From: Phytopseudomonas punonensis
Lineage (GTDB): Bacteria; Pseudomonadota; Gammaproteobacteria; Pseudomonadales; Pseudomonadaceae
Assembly: GCF_900142655.1 (NCBI RefSeq)
Contig: NZ_FRBQ01000006.1
Location: 1-64,000 of the forward strand
DNA length: 64,000 nt
Direction of reading: 5' to 3'
Positions 41,689 through 52,745 of the stretch are shown in pieces (position 1 is the first letter of the stretch; every line of letters starts with the position of its first letter). The translations under genes and the position numbers were made by a program. The notes beneath the pieces are model-generated. The model saw nothing but the letters and a program-made list of their open reading frames with translations, made no database searches and was not told the DNA's origin.

Positions 41689-42485
41689 GCGGAAAAACCG
41701 TGCTCGGCGGCAGGGAAGCTGACTGCTTTCACCTCTTTTACGTAGGCGGCGAGGGCATCCTGAATACTCGGCTGACCACTCATGAAGTTCTTCACGAACT
41801 TGGCCACTCGGCCGCTCAGCGACAGGCCGAGCATGTCGTGCAGCACCAGCACCTGACCATCGGTGTCGGGGCCTGCGCCAATGCCGATTACCGGCACTTT
41901 CACGGCGCGGCTGATCTCTCCAGCCAAGTCGCTTGGTACACATTCGAGCAGCAGCATGGCGGCGCCGGCCTGTTCCAGGGCGATGGCGTCCGCGACCATC
42001 TGGCGCGCCTGGTTGTGCTCGCGGCCCTGCACCTTGTAGCCACCAAGGATGTTCACGGCCTGAGGTGTCAGGCCCATGTGCGCGCACACCGGCACACCGC
42101 GTTCTGCCAGTTTGGTGATCGACTCGGCCAGCCAGGCAGCGCCTTCGACCTTGATCACGTGGGCGCCGGCCTGCATCAGCAGGCCGGCGTTGTGCAGGGT
42201 CTGCTCAACGGTGGCGTTGGCCATGAACGGCAGGTCGGCGACGATCAGCGCGCCAGCATTGCCGCGTTTAACGCAGGCGGTGTGGTAGACGGTATCGGCC
42301 ATGCTCACCGGCAGGGTGCTGTCATGCCCCTGCAGTACCATGCCCAGCGAGTCGCCGATCAACAGCACTTCGACACCGGCCTTGCAGCAGGCATCGGCGA
42401 AGGTGGCGTCGTAGCAGGTCAGCATGGTGATTTTCTCACCCTTCTGCTTCAGTGCTCGCAGGGTGGTCAGGGTTACATCAGGCAT
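41685..42485 (-). CDS. panB: Ketopantoate hydroxymethyltransferase
   Basis: 266 residues from the ATG at 42485 ([27 protein letters not shown]). It adds a hydroxymethyl group from methylene-THF to ketoisovalerate, the first step to pantothenate. [19 protein letters not shown] carries a metal-binding Asp, KVEGAAW contacts ketopantoate, and [22 protein letters not shown] is the conserved C-terminal block. It follows folK by 228 bp and is coupled to panC. Confidence 0.96.
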   Translation of the reverse strand: MPDVTLTTLRALKQKGEKITMLTCYDATFADACCKAGVEVLLIGDSLGMVLQGHDSTLPVSMADTVYHTACVKRGNAGALIVADLPFMANATVEQTLHNAGLLMQAGAHVIKVEGAAWLAESITKLAERGVPVCAHMGLTPQAVNILGGYKVQGREHNQARQMVADAIALEQAGAAMLLLECVPSDLAGEISRAVKVPVIGIGAGPDTDGQVLVLHDMLGLSLSGRVAKFVKNFMSGQPSIQDALAAYVKEVKAVSFPAAEHGFSA

Positions 42486-42713
42486 GAACGTGTCCTCACT
42501 CGGAACCTGTGCGGGCCTGATTACAGGCTCTCGTGGAGCAGGTTCTTTCTGGCATCGAAGGGGCAGCGGGGCTGCTTCAATGTGGCCTGTATCGGCCTTT
42601 TCTGCTCCGGTACGGGGCAATGGGTGGCTATAGTCCCGATGGCACGGGCCCAAGTCAATCGAATGTGTTACCGCGCTGTTACGCCGTTACCGTCAGGGGC
42701 ACGGCCGTTGGCG

Positions 42714-43193
42714 TCAGGGCGTGAGACGTTCCAGGCCCTCGAAAGGGCAGGCCGCCAATAGCGTGCTGAGCGGGCTGCCGTCCGGCAACTGGAGGTCGGC
42801 GGCGATCTCCGCCAGGGGATAGAGGACGAACGCGCGCAGGTGCATCTGGGAATGCGGCACGCGCAGGCGCGGCTCATCGATCTGCCTATTGCCGAATAGC
42901 AGAATATCTAGATCGAGGGTGCGCGGCCCCCAGCGCTCATGCCGCTCCCGGCCCTGACCCAGCTCGATGGCTTGGAGAGCGTCAAGCAGAGCCAGGGCTT
43001 GCAGATCGGTATCCAGCGCCGCGACGGCATTGGTATAGCGAGGCTGGCCGGGCAGCAGCGAGTCGCTGACATAGAGGGAGGAAACACTCACCAAGCGCGT
43101 AGCTGGCAACTGTGCCAGCGAAGCGAGCGCCTGGCGCAGCTGCTCCGCGGGTTCGGCGAGATTACTGCCCAGACCGATATAAGCGCGTTCCAT
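42714..43193 (-). CDS. folK: 6-hydroxymethyldihydropterin pyrophosphokinase
   Basis: 159 residues. It passes pyrophosphate from ATP to the pterin in folate synthesis. IGLGSNLAEPAEQLRQAL opens the protein and RWGPRTLDLDILLFG is the family signature. Only 3 bp separate it from the pcnB stop, so the two are co-transcribed. Confidence 0.95.
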   Translation of the reverse strand: MERAYIGLGSNLAEPAEQLRQALASLAQLPATRLVSVSSLYVSDSLLPGQPRYTNAVAALDTDLQALALLDALQAIELGQGRERHERWGPRTLDLDILLFGNRQIDEPRLRVPHSQMHLRAFVLYPLAEIAADLQLPDGSPLSTLLAACPFEGLERLTP

Positions 43194-43196
43194 CAG

Positions 43197-44603
43197 TTAC
43201 TCGCCAGCACCGCCGCCCTGGGGATTACGCTTGCGCTTGGCACCGCCGCTACGCCGACGCTTGCGTGGGGCGCCAGTGGCACCAGCAGCATCGTCCTTGC
43301 TGGACAGGTTGCGGATCATCACGCGGCGATCGCTGTCGCTGGCGTCTTGATAGTCGGTCCACCACTCGCCGAGGCCGCCGGTTTCCTCGCCAGCACTTTC
43401 GCGCAGCAGCAGGAAGTCGTAACCGGCGCGGAAGCGTGGGTTCTCCAGCAGCAGATCGGCGCGCTTGCCGCTACGGCGTGGCAGGCGCTCCTGCATGTCC
43501 CAGATCTCGCGGATCGGCATGGTGAAGCGCTTCGGTACGGCGATGCGCTGGCACTGTTCGGCGATCAGCTCGTGGGCGGCTTCCTGCATGGCAGGAATCG
43601 CCGGCATGCCGCGTTCCTGCAGGCGAATCACCCGAGCGGGCAGCGCAGGCCAGAGCAGCGCGGCGAACAGGAATGCAGGTGTGACCGGTTTGCCCTGCTG
43701 GATGCGCAGGTCGGTGTTGTCCAGCGCATTGCGAATCAGCGTGTCGGTGTATTCCGGGTTCTGGCGCAGCGCTGCGGCACTGGCCGGGAACAGCTGGCCG
43801 AACAGGCCGTAATCGAGCAGCAGGTCATAGGTGTAGATGGCGTAACCGCTGAGAAACAGCTTGAGCACTTCGTCGAACAGGCGCGCCGCCGGGATGCCGC
43901 CCAGAAGATGGGCCAGGTCGTGGATCGGGTCGGCGCTGTGTTTCTCGATATCGAAGTCCAGCTTGGCGGCGAAACGCACGGCGCGGAGCATGCGCACCGG
44001 GTCTTCCTGATAGCGCTGCGTGGGGTTGCCGATCAGCCGTACCAGGTTGTTGCGGATGTCGTGCATGCCATTGGCGTAGTCGAGGATCCGCTCGGAAACC
44101 GGGTCGTAGTACAGCGCATTGATGGTGAAGTCGCGGCGCTGGGCGTCGTCTTCCAGAGTGCCGTACACATTGTCACGCAAGATGCGGCCGCTTTCGTTAC
44201 GCGAAGACTGGTTGCTGTCTTCTTCGTCGTCACCTTCGGGGTGATTGGCGCGGAAGGTGGCGGTTTCGATGATCTCGCGACCGAAGTGCACGTGCACCAG
44301 CTTGAAGCGACGGCCGATCACCCGGGCGTTGCGGAACTCGCCCCTGACTTGTTCCGGCGTGGCGCTGGTGGCGACATCGAAGTCCTTGGGCTCGATACCC
44401 AGCAGCAAGTCACGAACGCAGCCACCAACCAGATAGGCCTCGTAGCCTGCGTTTTGCAGGCGCTCGACAACGCTGATTGCGTAGCGGCTGATCTGCCCGC
44501 GTTGGATCGGGTGCTGGTTGTTATTCAGCACGTGCGGCGTGCTGTGAGGCTGATGCGCACGGCGCAGCGGGGAGCGGAAGGACTTGAACAGCTTTTTCAG
44601 CAT
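43197..44603 (-). CDS. pcnB: Poly(A) polymerase I
   Basis: 468 residues from the ATG at 44603 (MLKKLFKSFRSPLRRAHQ); a GTG three codons earlier is possible. It adds A tails that speed RNA decay. The nucleotidyltransferase core shows VGGCVRDLLLGIEPKDFDVATSATPEQV with the metal-binding Asp pair, LVGNPTQ-like block VRLIGNPTQRYQEDPVRMLRAVRFAAKLDF, and a basic C-terminal tail RKRRRSGGAKRKRNP. It lies beyond crcZ, as in all pseudomonads I recall, and leads pcnB-folK. Confidence 0.95.
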   Translation of the reverse strand: MLKKLFKSFRSPLRRAHQPHSTPHVLNNNQHPIQRGQISRYAISVVERLQNAGYEAYLVGGCVRDLLLGIEPKDFDVATSATPEQVRGEFRNARVIGRRFKLVHVHFGREIIETATFRANHPEGDDEEDSNQSSRNESGRILRDNVYGTLEDDAQRRDFTINALYYDPVSERILDYANGMHDIRNNLVRLIGNPTQRYQEDPVRMLRAVRFAAKLDFDIEKHSADPIHDLAHLLGGIPAARLFDEVLKLFLSGYAIYTYDLLLDYGLFGQLFPASAAALRQNPEYTDTLIRNALDNTDLRIQQGKPVTPAFLFAALLWPALPARVIRLQERGMPAIPAMQEAAHELIAEQCQRIAVPKRFTMPIREIWDMQERLPRRSGKRADLLLENPRFRAGYDFLLLRESAGEETGGLGEWWTDYQDASDSDRRVMIRNLSSKDDAAGATGAPRKRRRSGGAKRKRNPQGGGAGE

Positions 44604-44729
44604 GGAGGGCACTGTATGGCGAATTGAGCGGCCAGAATAATTGAAAGGCGCAGAAATAGCGCGGATTCTAGCATTTAGTCGCGGATGGGTGTAAGCGGGG
44701 TGGAGAAGAGGCAGGCCGGGGCGGGAAGC

Positions 44730-45085
44730 TACTGGGGGAGCCGAAGCTCCCCCATAAATGTTGCTATACGTCGTTCTTGTTATGCAGGCTTATTGTTTTT
44801 GTTGGATCGCCTGTTCCGGATTCCATCGTGTCCGGAAAACCTCCCGTTATCGAGAGCAAGAGCAAACGGATTACTTTGGATGCTGACGCTGCCTTGGGCT
44901 CTAGACCTCACCTGATTCGGTGCTGTCTGTCGACATTTATTGTTTTTGTCTGTCTGGAGCCGAAGAGGCAATCCTCTCCAAAATAATCAGTTAGCTGCGC
45001 CTCCTGCGGTCTTGTTCTTATTGTGCTGGAGTCGTTACGTCTTATTTTTATTGTCTTGGGTTCACGCTTGTTATTGTTGTTGTGC
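44730..45085 (-). ncRNA. crcZ: CrcZ regulatory RNA
   Basis: A 356-nt RNA on the strand of cbrB, between cbrB and pcnB, which is the known place of crcZ. It contains six A-rich CA motifs of the AANAANAA kind, near 45070-45082 (ACAACAACAATAACAAG), 45038-45056, 45011-45027, 44934-44950, 44787-44805 and 44771-44782. It ends in GGGGGAGC-TTCG-GCTCCCCC (44734-44753). CrcZ sequesters Hfq/Crc and so relieves catabolite repression. The 5' end is set about 12 nt after the sigma-54 -12 box. The hairpin has no T-run, so the 3' end could lie some bases further on. No coding frame here looks real. Confidence 0.92.
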
Positions 45086-45095
45086 GTGTCATAAA

Positions 45096-45110
45096 GCATT
45101 GTGCGTGCCA
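45096..45110 (-). promoter_or_regulatory. Sigma-54 promoter of crcZ
   Basis: The minus strand reads TGGCACGCACAATGC. GG and GC are 12 bp apart, as needed for the -24/-12 boxes; TGGCACG is consensus and ATGC is one base from TTGC. It is preceded by an AT-rich stretch. CbrB, encoded just upstream, is a sigma-54 activator. Confidence 0.88.
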
Positions 45111-45167
45111 GTTTTATTTTTATCTTTAAAATCAATATCTTGAGTTTTTATCTTGTTCTGCGGGCAT

Positions 45168-45205
45168 AAAAAAGCCGGGATTCCGTTACCGTAAACCCCG
45201 GCTTT
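45168..45205 (-). terminator. Terminator of cbrB
   Basis: On the minus strand AAAGCCGGG(G) and CCCGGCTTT enclose a 17-nt loop, followed by a T-run, 61 bp after the cbrB stop. The loop contains the GTTACCGTAAAC palindrome described in the next entry, so terminator and activator site overlap. Confidence 0.88.
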
Positions 45206-45234
45206 GTTACGTGCTGTCGCTCTTGGCGGTAACA
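45185..45234. promoter_or_regulatory. Likely CbrB upstream activating sites
   Basis: GTTACCGTAAAC at 45185-45196 and TGTTAC-N18-GTAACA at 45205-45234 are inverted repeats of the GTTAC/GTAAC kind I recall for CbrB binding. They lie about 100-150 bp upstream of the crcZ start, the usual distance for an enhancer of a sigma-54 promoter. Confidence 0.65.
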
Positions 45235-45266
45235 CCCGCTCTAGAGCCTTCCCGCGGGCCTGCGCT

Positions 45267-46691
<1,425 letters not shown>

Positions 46692-46783
46692 GTAAACGAA
46701 TTCTCTCGACGGTCTCGGAACCTGCTTCCTGGTGCTGCAGCCAAACTGGGCCGCGCATACCCGGGAATGCGGTTCTTCGGAAT

Positions 46784-49738
46784 TTAGTTTGCCAGTGGCA
46801 TTGCCTCGATGTGTCGCGGCAGCGTCACCCGGATACGGGTGCCACGTTGCTGCTCAAGGTCGATCGGGCTGTCGATTGTTATCTGGCCATAATGCTCTTC
46901 CACGATGGAATAGACCAGCGCGAGGCCGAGTCCGGTTCCCTTGCCTGGATCCTTGGTGGTGAAGAACGGCTCGAAGAGCTGATCCATCACGCCCTTGGGA
47001 ATCCCACTGCCTTCGTCCTCGACGAGCAGGTCGACGGTGTGTTCTGACGCTTCACTGCGCACACGGATCGCGCCGCCTTCGGGCGATGCGTCGCGGGCGT
47101 TGCTCAGCAGGTTGATCAGTACTTGGGCGAGACGTTGCGGATCACCGACTGCGCGGTGCGCGGGGTCGCACAGGTTGAAGAACTGTACGTCGACGCTGCG
47201 TCGGTTGAGGGCCAACAAGCCGATGGCTTCCTGGGCGATCTCGGCCAGGCATACCGGCTCTTCGGCCTGCTGATGACTGCCGGAGTGGGCAAAGTTCATC
47301 AGCGAGTGGACGATGCGCGTGACCCGCTTGGTCTGTTCGAGAATCTGCCCGCTGATTTCGGTCAGCTCGGGGTCGGCCTCGCGTTCTTCGCGCAGGTTCT
47401 GCGCCAGGCAGGCGATGCCGGTGATCGGGTTACCAATCTCGTGAGCCACGCCGGCCGCCAGGCGGCCAATGCTGGCTAGGCGTTCGGAGTGCACCAGCTT
47501 GTCTTCGAGCATCTGGGTTTCGGTCAGGTCCTCGACCAACAGCACAAGGCCGCTGTTACCGGGCGCCAGGGGCTCGTCGATCGCCGCCTTGTGCAGGTTC
47601 AGCCAGCGGGTCTGGCCGTCGAGCGCCAGGCGCTGCTTGTGCAGGTGTTCGTCGGGGTTCTCGATAAAGCTCTGCAGCAGTTCGCGCCACGGCTCGCTGA
47701 GGGTCGACAGGCGCGAGCCGACGATGCGCTGCGCAGGAATTTCGGTGAGCTCTTCCATGGCCTTGTTCCACATCAGGATCTCGTGATCCTTGGCCAGCGA
47801 GCAGACGCCCATCGGCAGCTCCTGCAGGGTCTGGCGGTGGTAGCGGCGCAGGGTGTCGAGTTCGGCGGCGAGGCCCGTGAGGCGCGAGTGGTAATCCTCA
47901 AGGCGGCTCTCGATGAAGTGAATGTCTTCGGTCACGTAACTTTCGCTGCCGGCTTTATAGGGCAGGAAGGATTCGATGATGTCCTGGGCGACGCTGGGGC
48001 CCATCAGGCCGGACAGGTTGGCTTCCAGGCGGTCACGCAGGCGGCGCAGGGCGTAGGGGCGTCTCTCGTCGAACGGTAATTGCAGGTCGCGCAGCGCCTG
48101 TTCGACTTCACGCTGGGCGGTTTTCGCACCCAGCGGCTTGGCCAGCTGAATGGCGAACTCCTGCGGCGACAGCGCCAGCAGTTCACGGCGCTGCGGCCGG
48201 CGCACGTTATCCACCGCGCAGGCTTCGGCGGCGCTGATTTCCTCGGTACTGGCGTCGGTGAACACTGAGACCAGGGTGAACACCAGCACGTTGGTCGCCA
48301 GCGAGGCGATGGCCGCCATGTGCCAGCTGCTGTCATCCAGCACGTATACCAGATCCAGAATCGGCACATACAGGCCGGGCAGGGTGCCGAGCAGCGGCAG
48401 CAGCATGCTCACCGCCCATACCGCAATGCCGGCCAAGAGCCCGGCGATGAAGCCGCGGCGGTTGGCGGTCGGCCAGTACAGCACCGAGAGCACGCCAGGC
48501 AGGAACTGCAGGGTGGCGACGAAGGAAACGATGCCCAGATTGGCCAGCTCCTGCTTGGAATCGAGCAGGTTGTAGAAGCCGTAACTGGCCAGAATGATGG
48601 CGACGATCAGCGCGCGCCGCGTCCATTTCAGCCAGCGGTAGATATTGCCTTCGGCCGGCGGCTGGTAGAGCGGCAGCACCACGTGGTTGAGCAGCATGCC
48701 GGACAGCGCCAGCGTCGTGACGATGATCAGCCCGCTGGAGGCTGACAGGCCGCCGATGTAAGCGGTCAGTACCAGTGCCGGGCTGTCGACGGCAAGGCCC
48801 AGGCCGAGCGTGAAGTACTCGGGGCTGGTGGTCGAGCCAAGACGCAGGCCGGCCCACAGCACCAGCGGAACGGCCAGGCTCATTAGCAGCAGAAACAGCG
48901 GTAGACCCCAGCTGGCGCTGACCAGTGCGCGCGGGTTGAGGTTCTCGGTAAAGGTCATGTGGTACATGTGCGGCATGACGATGGCCGAGGCGAAGAACAC
49001 CAGCAGCAGGGTGCGCCACGGGCCTTCCTGCAGCGGCGTGTGCAGGCTGGCCAGCGCTGCCTGATTGAGCACCAGCCATTGCTCCAGCTCGCGCGGGCCG
49101 TCGAATACCGCGTACAGCGCATACAGGCCGATGGCGCCCATGGCCACTAGCTTGACTACCGACTCGAAGGCGATGGCGAAAACCAGGCCTTCGTGTTTCT
49201 CCCGGGTGGCCAGGTGGCGGGCGCCGAACAGGATGGTCACCAGAATGAACAGCCCGCAGAACGCCAGCGCAATCTGCGGCTGCACCGGCTCGCGGGTGAG
49301 GATGCCGATGGCGTCGGTAACCGCCTGGATCTGCAGGGCCAGCAATGGCAGCACGGCGATCAGCATGCACAGCGTACTCAGCGCGCCGGCCCAGGTACTG
49401 CGAAAGCGGAAGGCGAACAGATCGGCCAGCGACGACAGCTGATAGGTGCGGGTGATGCGTAGGATGGGGTAGAGCAGCACCGGCGCGAGCAGGAAGGCGC
49501 CGGTCACCCCAAGATAGCTGGCCAGGAAGCCGTAACCATATTGGTAGGCGAGGCCGACGCTGCCATAGAACGCCCAGGCGCTGGCGTAAACGCCGAGCGA
49601 CAGGGTGTAGGTCAATGGGTGGCGAATGAAGCGGCGCGGAATCAGGCCGCGGTCGGCGCACCAGGCGACGGCGAACAACACGAGCAGGTAGGCGGCGCTG
49701 ATCAGCATCAGCCCGCTGAGGCTAAAACTCATCGGCAT
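46784..49738 (-). CDS. cbrA: Sensor histidine kinase CbrA
   Basis: 984 residues. The first 490 residues are a sodium/solute symporter-like domain with about 13 helices. A short linker (STAC-like, about 500-580), a PAS domain (about 640-740), the phospho-acceptor His in [19 protein letters not shown], and an ATPase domain with [14 protein letters not shown] and [20 protein letters not shown] follow. The fusion of a transporter to a kinase is the mark of CbrA, which senses carbon/nitrogen balance; histidine uptake has been reported. Translation may start at 49738 or at the second ATG, 49732. It is preceded by cbrX. Confidence 0.96.
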   Translation of the reverse strand: MPMSFSLSGLMLISAAYLLVLFAVAWCADRGLIPRRFIRHPLTYTLSLGVYASAWAFYGSVGLAYQYGYGFLASYLGVTGAFLLAPVLLYPILRITRTYQLSSLADLFAFRFRSTWAGALSTLCMLIAVLPLLALQIQAVTDAIGILTREPVQPQIALAFCGLFILVTILFGARHLATREKHEGLVFAIAFESVVKLVAMGAIGLYALYAVFDGPRELEQWLVLNQAALASLHTPLQEGPWRTLLLVFFASAIVMPHMYHMTFTENLNPRALVSASWGLPLFLLLMSLAVPLVLWAGLRLGSTTSPEYFTLGLGLAVDSPALVLTAYIGGLSASSGLIIVTTLALSGMLLNHVVLPLYQPPAEGNIYRWLKWTRRALIVAIILASYGFYNLLDSKQELANLGIVSFVATLQFLPGVLSVLYWPTANRRGFIAGLLAGIAVWAVSMLLPLLGTLPGLYVPILDLVYVLDDSSWHMAAIASLATNVLVFTLVSVFTDASTEEISAAEACAVDNVRRPQRRELLALSPQEFAIQLAKPLGAKTAQREVEQALRDLQLPFDERRPYALRRLRDRLEANLSGLMGPSVAQDIIESFLPYKAGSESYVTEDIHFIESRLEDYHSRLTGLAAELDTLRRYHRQTLQELPMGVCSLAKDHEILMWNKAMEELTEIPAQRIVGSRLSTLSEPWRELLQSFIENPDEHLHKQRLALDGQTRWLNLHKAAIDEPLAPGNSGLVLLVEDLTETQMLEDKLVHSERLASIGRLAAGVAHEIGNPITGIACLAQNLREEREADPELTEISGQILEQTKRVTRIVHSLMNFAHSGSHQQAEEPVCLAEIAQEAIGLLALNRRSVDVQFFNLCDPAHRAVGDPQRLAQVLINLLSNARDASPEGGAIRVRSEASEHTVDLLVEDEGSGIPKGVMDQLFEPFFTTKDPGKGTGLGLALVYSIVEEHYGQITIDSPIDLEQQRGTRIRVTLPRHIEAMPLAN

Positions 49739-49795
49739 TTACGGCGGCTCTGCGAGTCAGGGGAAGCGGCGGATGCCGGGCGATTTCGCATCGAC

Positions 49796-49972
49796 TCAGA
49801 GCTCATCGGCATCACGCTGGCTCTGCAGGATAAAGGTCACCACGATCAGGATCAGCCATAGCATGTAAGGCCGGTACCAGGCGCCGTTGGGGTCGATCCA
49901 CCAGTCCATGATGGCAGGCGAGAACAGGTAGATACCGACTACCAGAATCAGAACCAATCGATAGATATACAT
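49796..49972 (-). CDS. cbrX: Small membrane protein CbrX
   Basis: 58 residues: MYIYRLVLILVVGIYLFSPA, then DWWIDPNGAWYRPYMLWLILIVVTFILQS and an acidic end. There are two membrane helices (about 5-22 and 35-50). A small gene of this kind ahead of cbrA, named cbrX, is known in Pseudomonas; it is co-transcribed with cbrA and reported to affect cbrA expression. Its stop lies 57 bp from the cbrA start. Similar small proteins elsewhere pair with symporter-type transporters (DUF4212/YhdT-like), so a subunit-like role is possible. Confidence 0.85.
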   Translation of the reverse strand: MYIYRLVLILVVGIYLFSPAIMDWWIDPNGAWYRPYMLWLILIVVTFILQSQRDADEL

Positions 49973-50258
49973 GCCGCGTCTCGCTACTGAGTGTGGCGAT
50001 GGTAACGGAAGCGCGATGCGCTGGCTAAGGTGCGTTTAGCGAGCGGCCCGCTGCCTCGGCCCGCCTGGTTGTGCCGCTAATGCCTGTCAAATCACAGCGC
50101 TGGCGCATATCTTGCTCGCCGAACCCTGCTGTGGCTGGGCAGACGACTGCCTGCGATGGCACTCTTCACCTGTTAATTGCCTGCTGACCGATGCCAGCAG
50201 CTACGCTTGCAAGGCGCGCGATCTTGCTGCGCCCTCGATGGATTTCATTAGGACCCCC

Positions 50259-52745
50259 ATGCCCGACTTGCTTGCCGGTTATTCGCCTGATGCGGCCGCC
50301 TACGACGAGTTGCTCGACAGCCACGGCCAGGTTCGAGCGCACTGGCGCCCGGTGCTGAATCAGCTGCGGCGCAGCCAGCCAGCTCAACTGCAGCAGCGCC
50401 AGGCCATGGTGACGCGGCAGATCCAGGCCAACGGCGTGACCTACAACGTCTATGCCGACCCTGAAGGCACTGACCGGCCCTGGGAACTGGATTTACTGCC
50501 CGCGCTGATACCGGCGGATGAATGGCAGACGATTGCTGCCGGTGTGGCGCAGCGCGCCGCATTGCTCGACAAGGTGCTAGCCGATCTCTATGGGCCGCAG
50601 CAGCTGCTTGCCGATGGCTTGCTGCCGCCGGAACTGGTGTTCGGTCACGAGAGCTTTCTGTGGCCATGCCAGGGCATGCAGCCAACCGGCAGCACCTACC
50701 TGCACCTCTATGCGGTGGATCTGGCCCGCTCGGCGGACGGCAGTTGGCGAGTTACCGCGGACCGTACCCAGGCACCGTCCGGTGCGGGTTTTGCGCTGGA
50801 GAACCGGCAGATCATCTCGCGTGCTTTCCCCGAGTTGTATCGCGACCTTGGCGTGCAGCATCTGGCCGCCTTCTTCCGCACCCTGCAGGACACCCTGACC
50901 AGCCAGGCGCCTGCCGCGGGCGAAACGCCGCTAGTGGTTGTGCTCACCGCTGGACGTTTCAACGAGAGCTATTTCGAGCACCTTTATTTGGCGCGCCAGC
51001 TGGGTTATCCGTTGGTTGAAGGCAGCGACCTGACCGTGCGCGATGCCACGCTCTATCTCAAGACCCTGGCCGGGCTGCAGCGGGTACACGCGGTGCTGCG
51101 CCGGCTGGATGATGATTTCTGTGATCCCCTGGAGCTGCGCAGCGACTCTACCCTTGGCGTGCCCGGTTTGCTGGAAGTGGTGCGTCAGGGCCGCGTGCTG
51201 ATGGCCAACGCGCTGGGTTGTGGCCTGCTGGAGGCGCCTGGGCTTTCCGGGTTTTTGCCGGCGATCAGCGAAAAACTGCTGGGCGAGCCACTGCTGCTAA
51301 AGGGCATCGACAGCGCCTGGTGCGGTGAACCATCAGTGCTGGACGAGGTACTGCAAGATTTACCGCACTGGCTGATTCGCGGCTGTTCACAGGCGCAGCC
51401 CTTCGCAGCAGTACAGGGCGCCAGTCTGGACCATCAGCAGCAAGCCGATCTGGCGCGCTGCCTGCGTCAGCAGCCTGAAGCCTATGTGGCCCAGGCGCCC
51501 GCGCAATTGTCGCAAGCCCCAGTCTGGCTAGGTGGTGAACTGCAAGCTCAATCGATCGGCATTCGAGTGTTCGCCGTCGCGGGTAGTGATGGCTATCGAG
51601 TCATGCCCGGCGGCCTGACCCGTGTTGCTAGGCAGGCAGATACCGACGTGTTGTCCATGCAGCGCGGTGGTGTGAGCAAGGACACCTGGGTGCTCGGCGA
51701 GCGCCAGGTGCCCGGTGAGCAATGGCAGGGCACGCGAGCGTTGGGGGCTGCCGACTTGGTGCGCAGCGACCCGTATCTGCCCTCACGGGTGGTGGAAAAC
51801 CTGTTCTGGTTCGGCCGCTACAGCGAGCGCTGCGAAGACAACGCGCGGCTGCTGCGCATCATGCTCGGTCGCTACGTCGATGACGATGATGACCCGCAGG
51901 CGTTGGACGCCATGCTCAAGCTCGCACATGGCCTTGGTACGCTTCCCGGTGAAAACCACGGCAGCCTGGATGCGCGCCTGCGTGAGGCGTTGCTCGGCGC
52001 CGAATGGCCGGCCAGCCTGCGCGTCAATCTGCAGCGCCTGCAATGGACCGCCGGCAGCGTGCGCGGCAAGCTTTCCCAGGCCAACTGGCAGGCTCTGGTG
52101 GAGCTGCAGCGCGATATGCAGCGCCTGGAGGGCGGCGAAGATGATCTCGGGCAACTGCTGGATGTGCTCAACGGCCTGATGATCTCGCTGGCCGCGCTGT
52201 CCGGCTTCGCCCTCGATGACATGACGCGTGACGATGGCTGGCGCTTTCTGATGATTGGCCGCTGCATCGAACGCCTGCAATTTCTCTGCGACAGCATCGG
52301 CGGCTTTCTGCGCACCGGCACCAGCGATGATGCCTCGGCGCTGGACTGGCTGCTGGAGCTGGGTAATAGCTCAATCACCTATCGCACGCGTTACATGGCC
52401 TCGGCGCAGCTCATTCCGGTGCTCGACCTGTTGCTGCTCGATGAGCGCAACCCGCATGCCGTGGTTTACCAGTTACGCCTGTTGCAGCGCGCCCTGAAAC
52501 GCCTGGCCGAGCACTTCGAGCTGGCGGACATTTCTGCGCTGGCAAAACTCGAACGGCAGCTCAGCGCCGTCGACCTGCACAGCCTGGAAAGCCCACTATT
52601 CGGTGCCAGTGGCATTCGCGCGGTGTTCGATGGTCTGGCCGAGTTGCTCGACGCCATCCGCCAGGCTACCGGCATGGTGTCCGAGCAACTTAGCCTGCGC
52701 TTTTTTGCCCACGTTGCCGCCAGTCAGGGAACCCGGTCGTCATGA
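50259..52745 (+). CDS. Circularly permuted ATP-grasp protein fused to an alpha-E domain
   Basis: 828 residues from the ATG at 50259, preceded by AGGA; other ATGs lie at 50238 and 50112. Residues 1-480 are the circularly permuted ATP-grasp (DUF404/DUF407), with LTAGRFNESYFEHLYLARQLGYPLVEGSDLTV and LRRLDDDFCDPLELRSDSTLGVPGLLE. Residues 510-820 are the helical alpha-E domain (DUF403: LPSRVVENLFWFGRYSERCEDNARLLRIML). Comparative genomics predicts such proteins to be amide or peptide ligases working with a transglutaminase-fold partner; the product is unknown. In many bacteria the two parts are separate genes. The stop overlaps the transglutaminase gene by 4 bp. Confidence 0.9.
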   Translation: MPDLLAGYSPDAAAYDELLDSHGQVRAHWRPVLNQLRRSQPAQLQQRQAMVTRQIQANGVTYNVYADPEGTDRPWELDLLPALIPADEWQTIAAGVAQRAALLDKVLADLYGPQQLLADGLLPPELVFGHESFLWPCQGMQPTGSTYLHLYAVDLARSADGSWRVTADRTQAPSGAGFALENRQIISRAFPELYRDLGVQHLAAFFRTLQDTLTSQAPAAGETPLVVVLTAGRFNESYFEHLYLARQLGYPLVEGSDLTVRDATLYLKTLAGLQRVHAVLRRLDDDFCDPLELRSDSTLGVPGLLEVVRQGRVLMANALGCGLLEAPGLSGFLPAISEKLLGEPLLLKGIDSAWCGEPSVLDEVLQDLPHWLIRGCSQAQPFAAVQGASLDHQQQADLARCLRQQPEAYVAQAPAQLSQAPVWLGGELQAQSIGIRVFAVAGSDGYRVMPGGLTRVARQADTDVLSMQRGGVSKDTWVLGERQVPGEQWQGTRALGAADLVRSDPYLPSRVVENLFWFGRYSERCEDNARLLRIMLGRYVDDDDDPQALDAMLKLAHGLGTLPGENHGSLDARLREALLGAEWPASLRVNLQRLQWTAGSVRGKLSQANWQALVELQRDMQRLEGGEDDLGQLLDVLNGLMISLAALSGFALDDMTRDDGWRFLMIGRCIERLQFLCDSIGGFLRTGTSDDASALDWLLELGNSSITYRTRYMASAQLIPVLDLLLLDERNPHAVVYQLRLLQRALKRLAEHFELADISALAKLERQLSAVDLHSLESPLFGASGIRAVFDGLAELLDAIRQATGMVSEQLSLRFFAHVAASQGTRSS

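Noticed and set aside
42939..44627. 562-codon plus-strand frame opposite pcnB and folK
   Set aside because: Antisense to pcnB, whose catalytic motifs are unmistakable.
44777..45143. Short open frames in both directions within the pcnB-cbrB gap
   Set aside because: The region is better explained as CrcZ RNA; the frames are Lys/Asn or Phe/Leu-rich by-products of the CA motifs.
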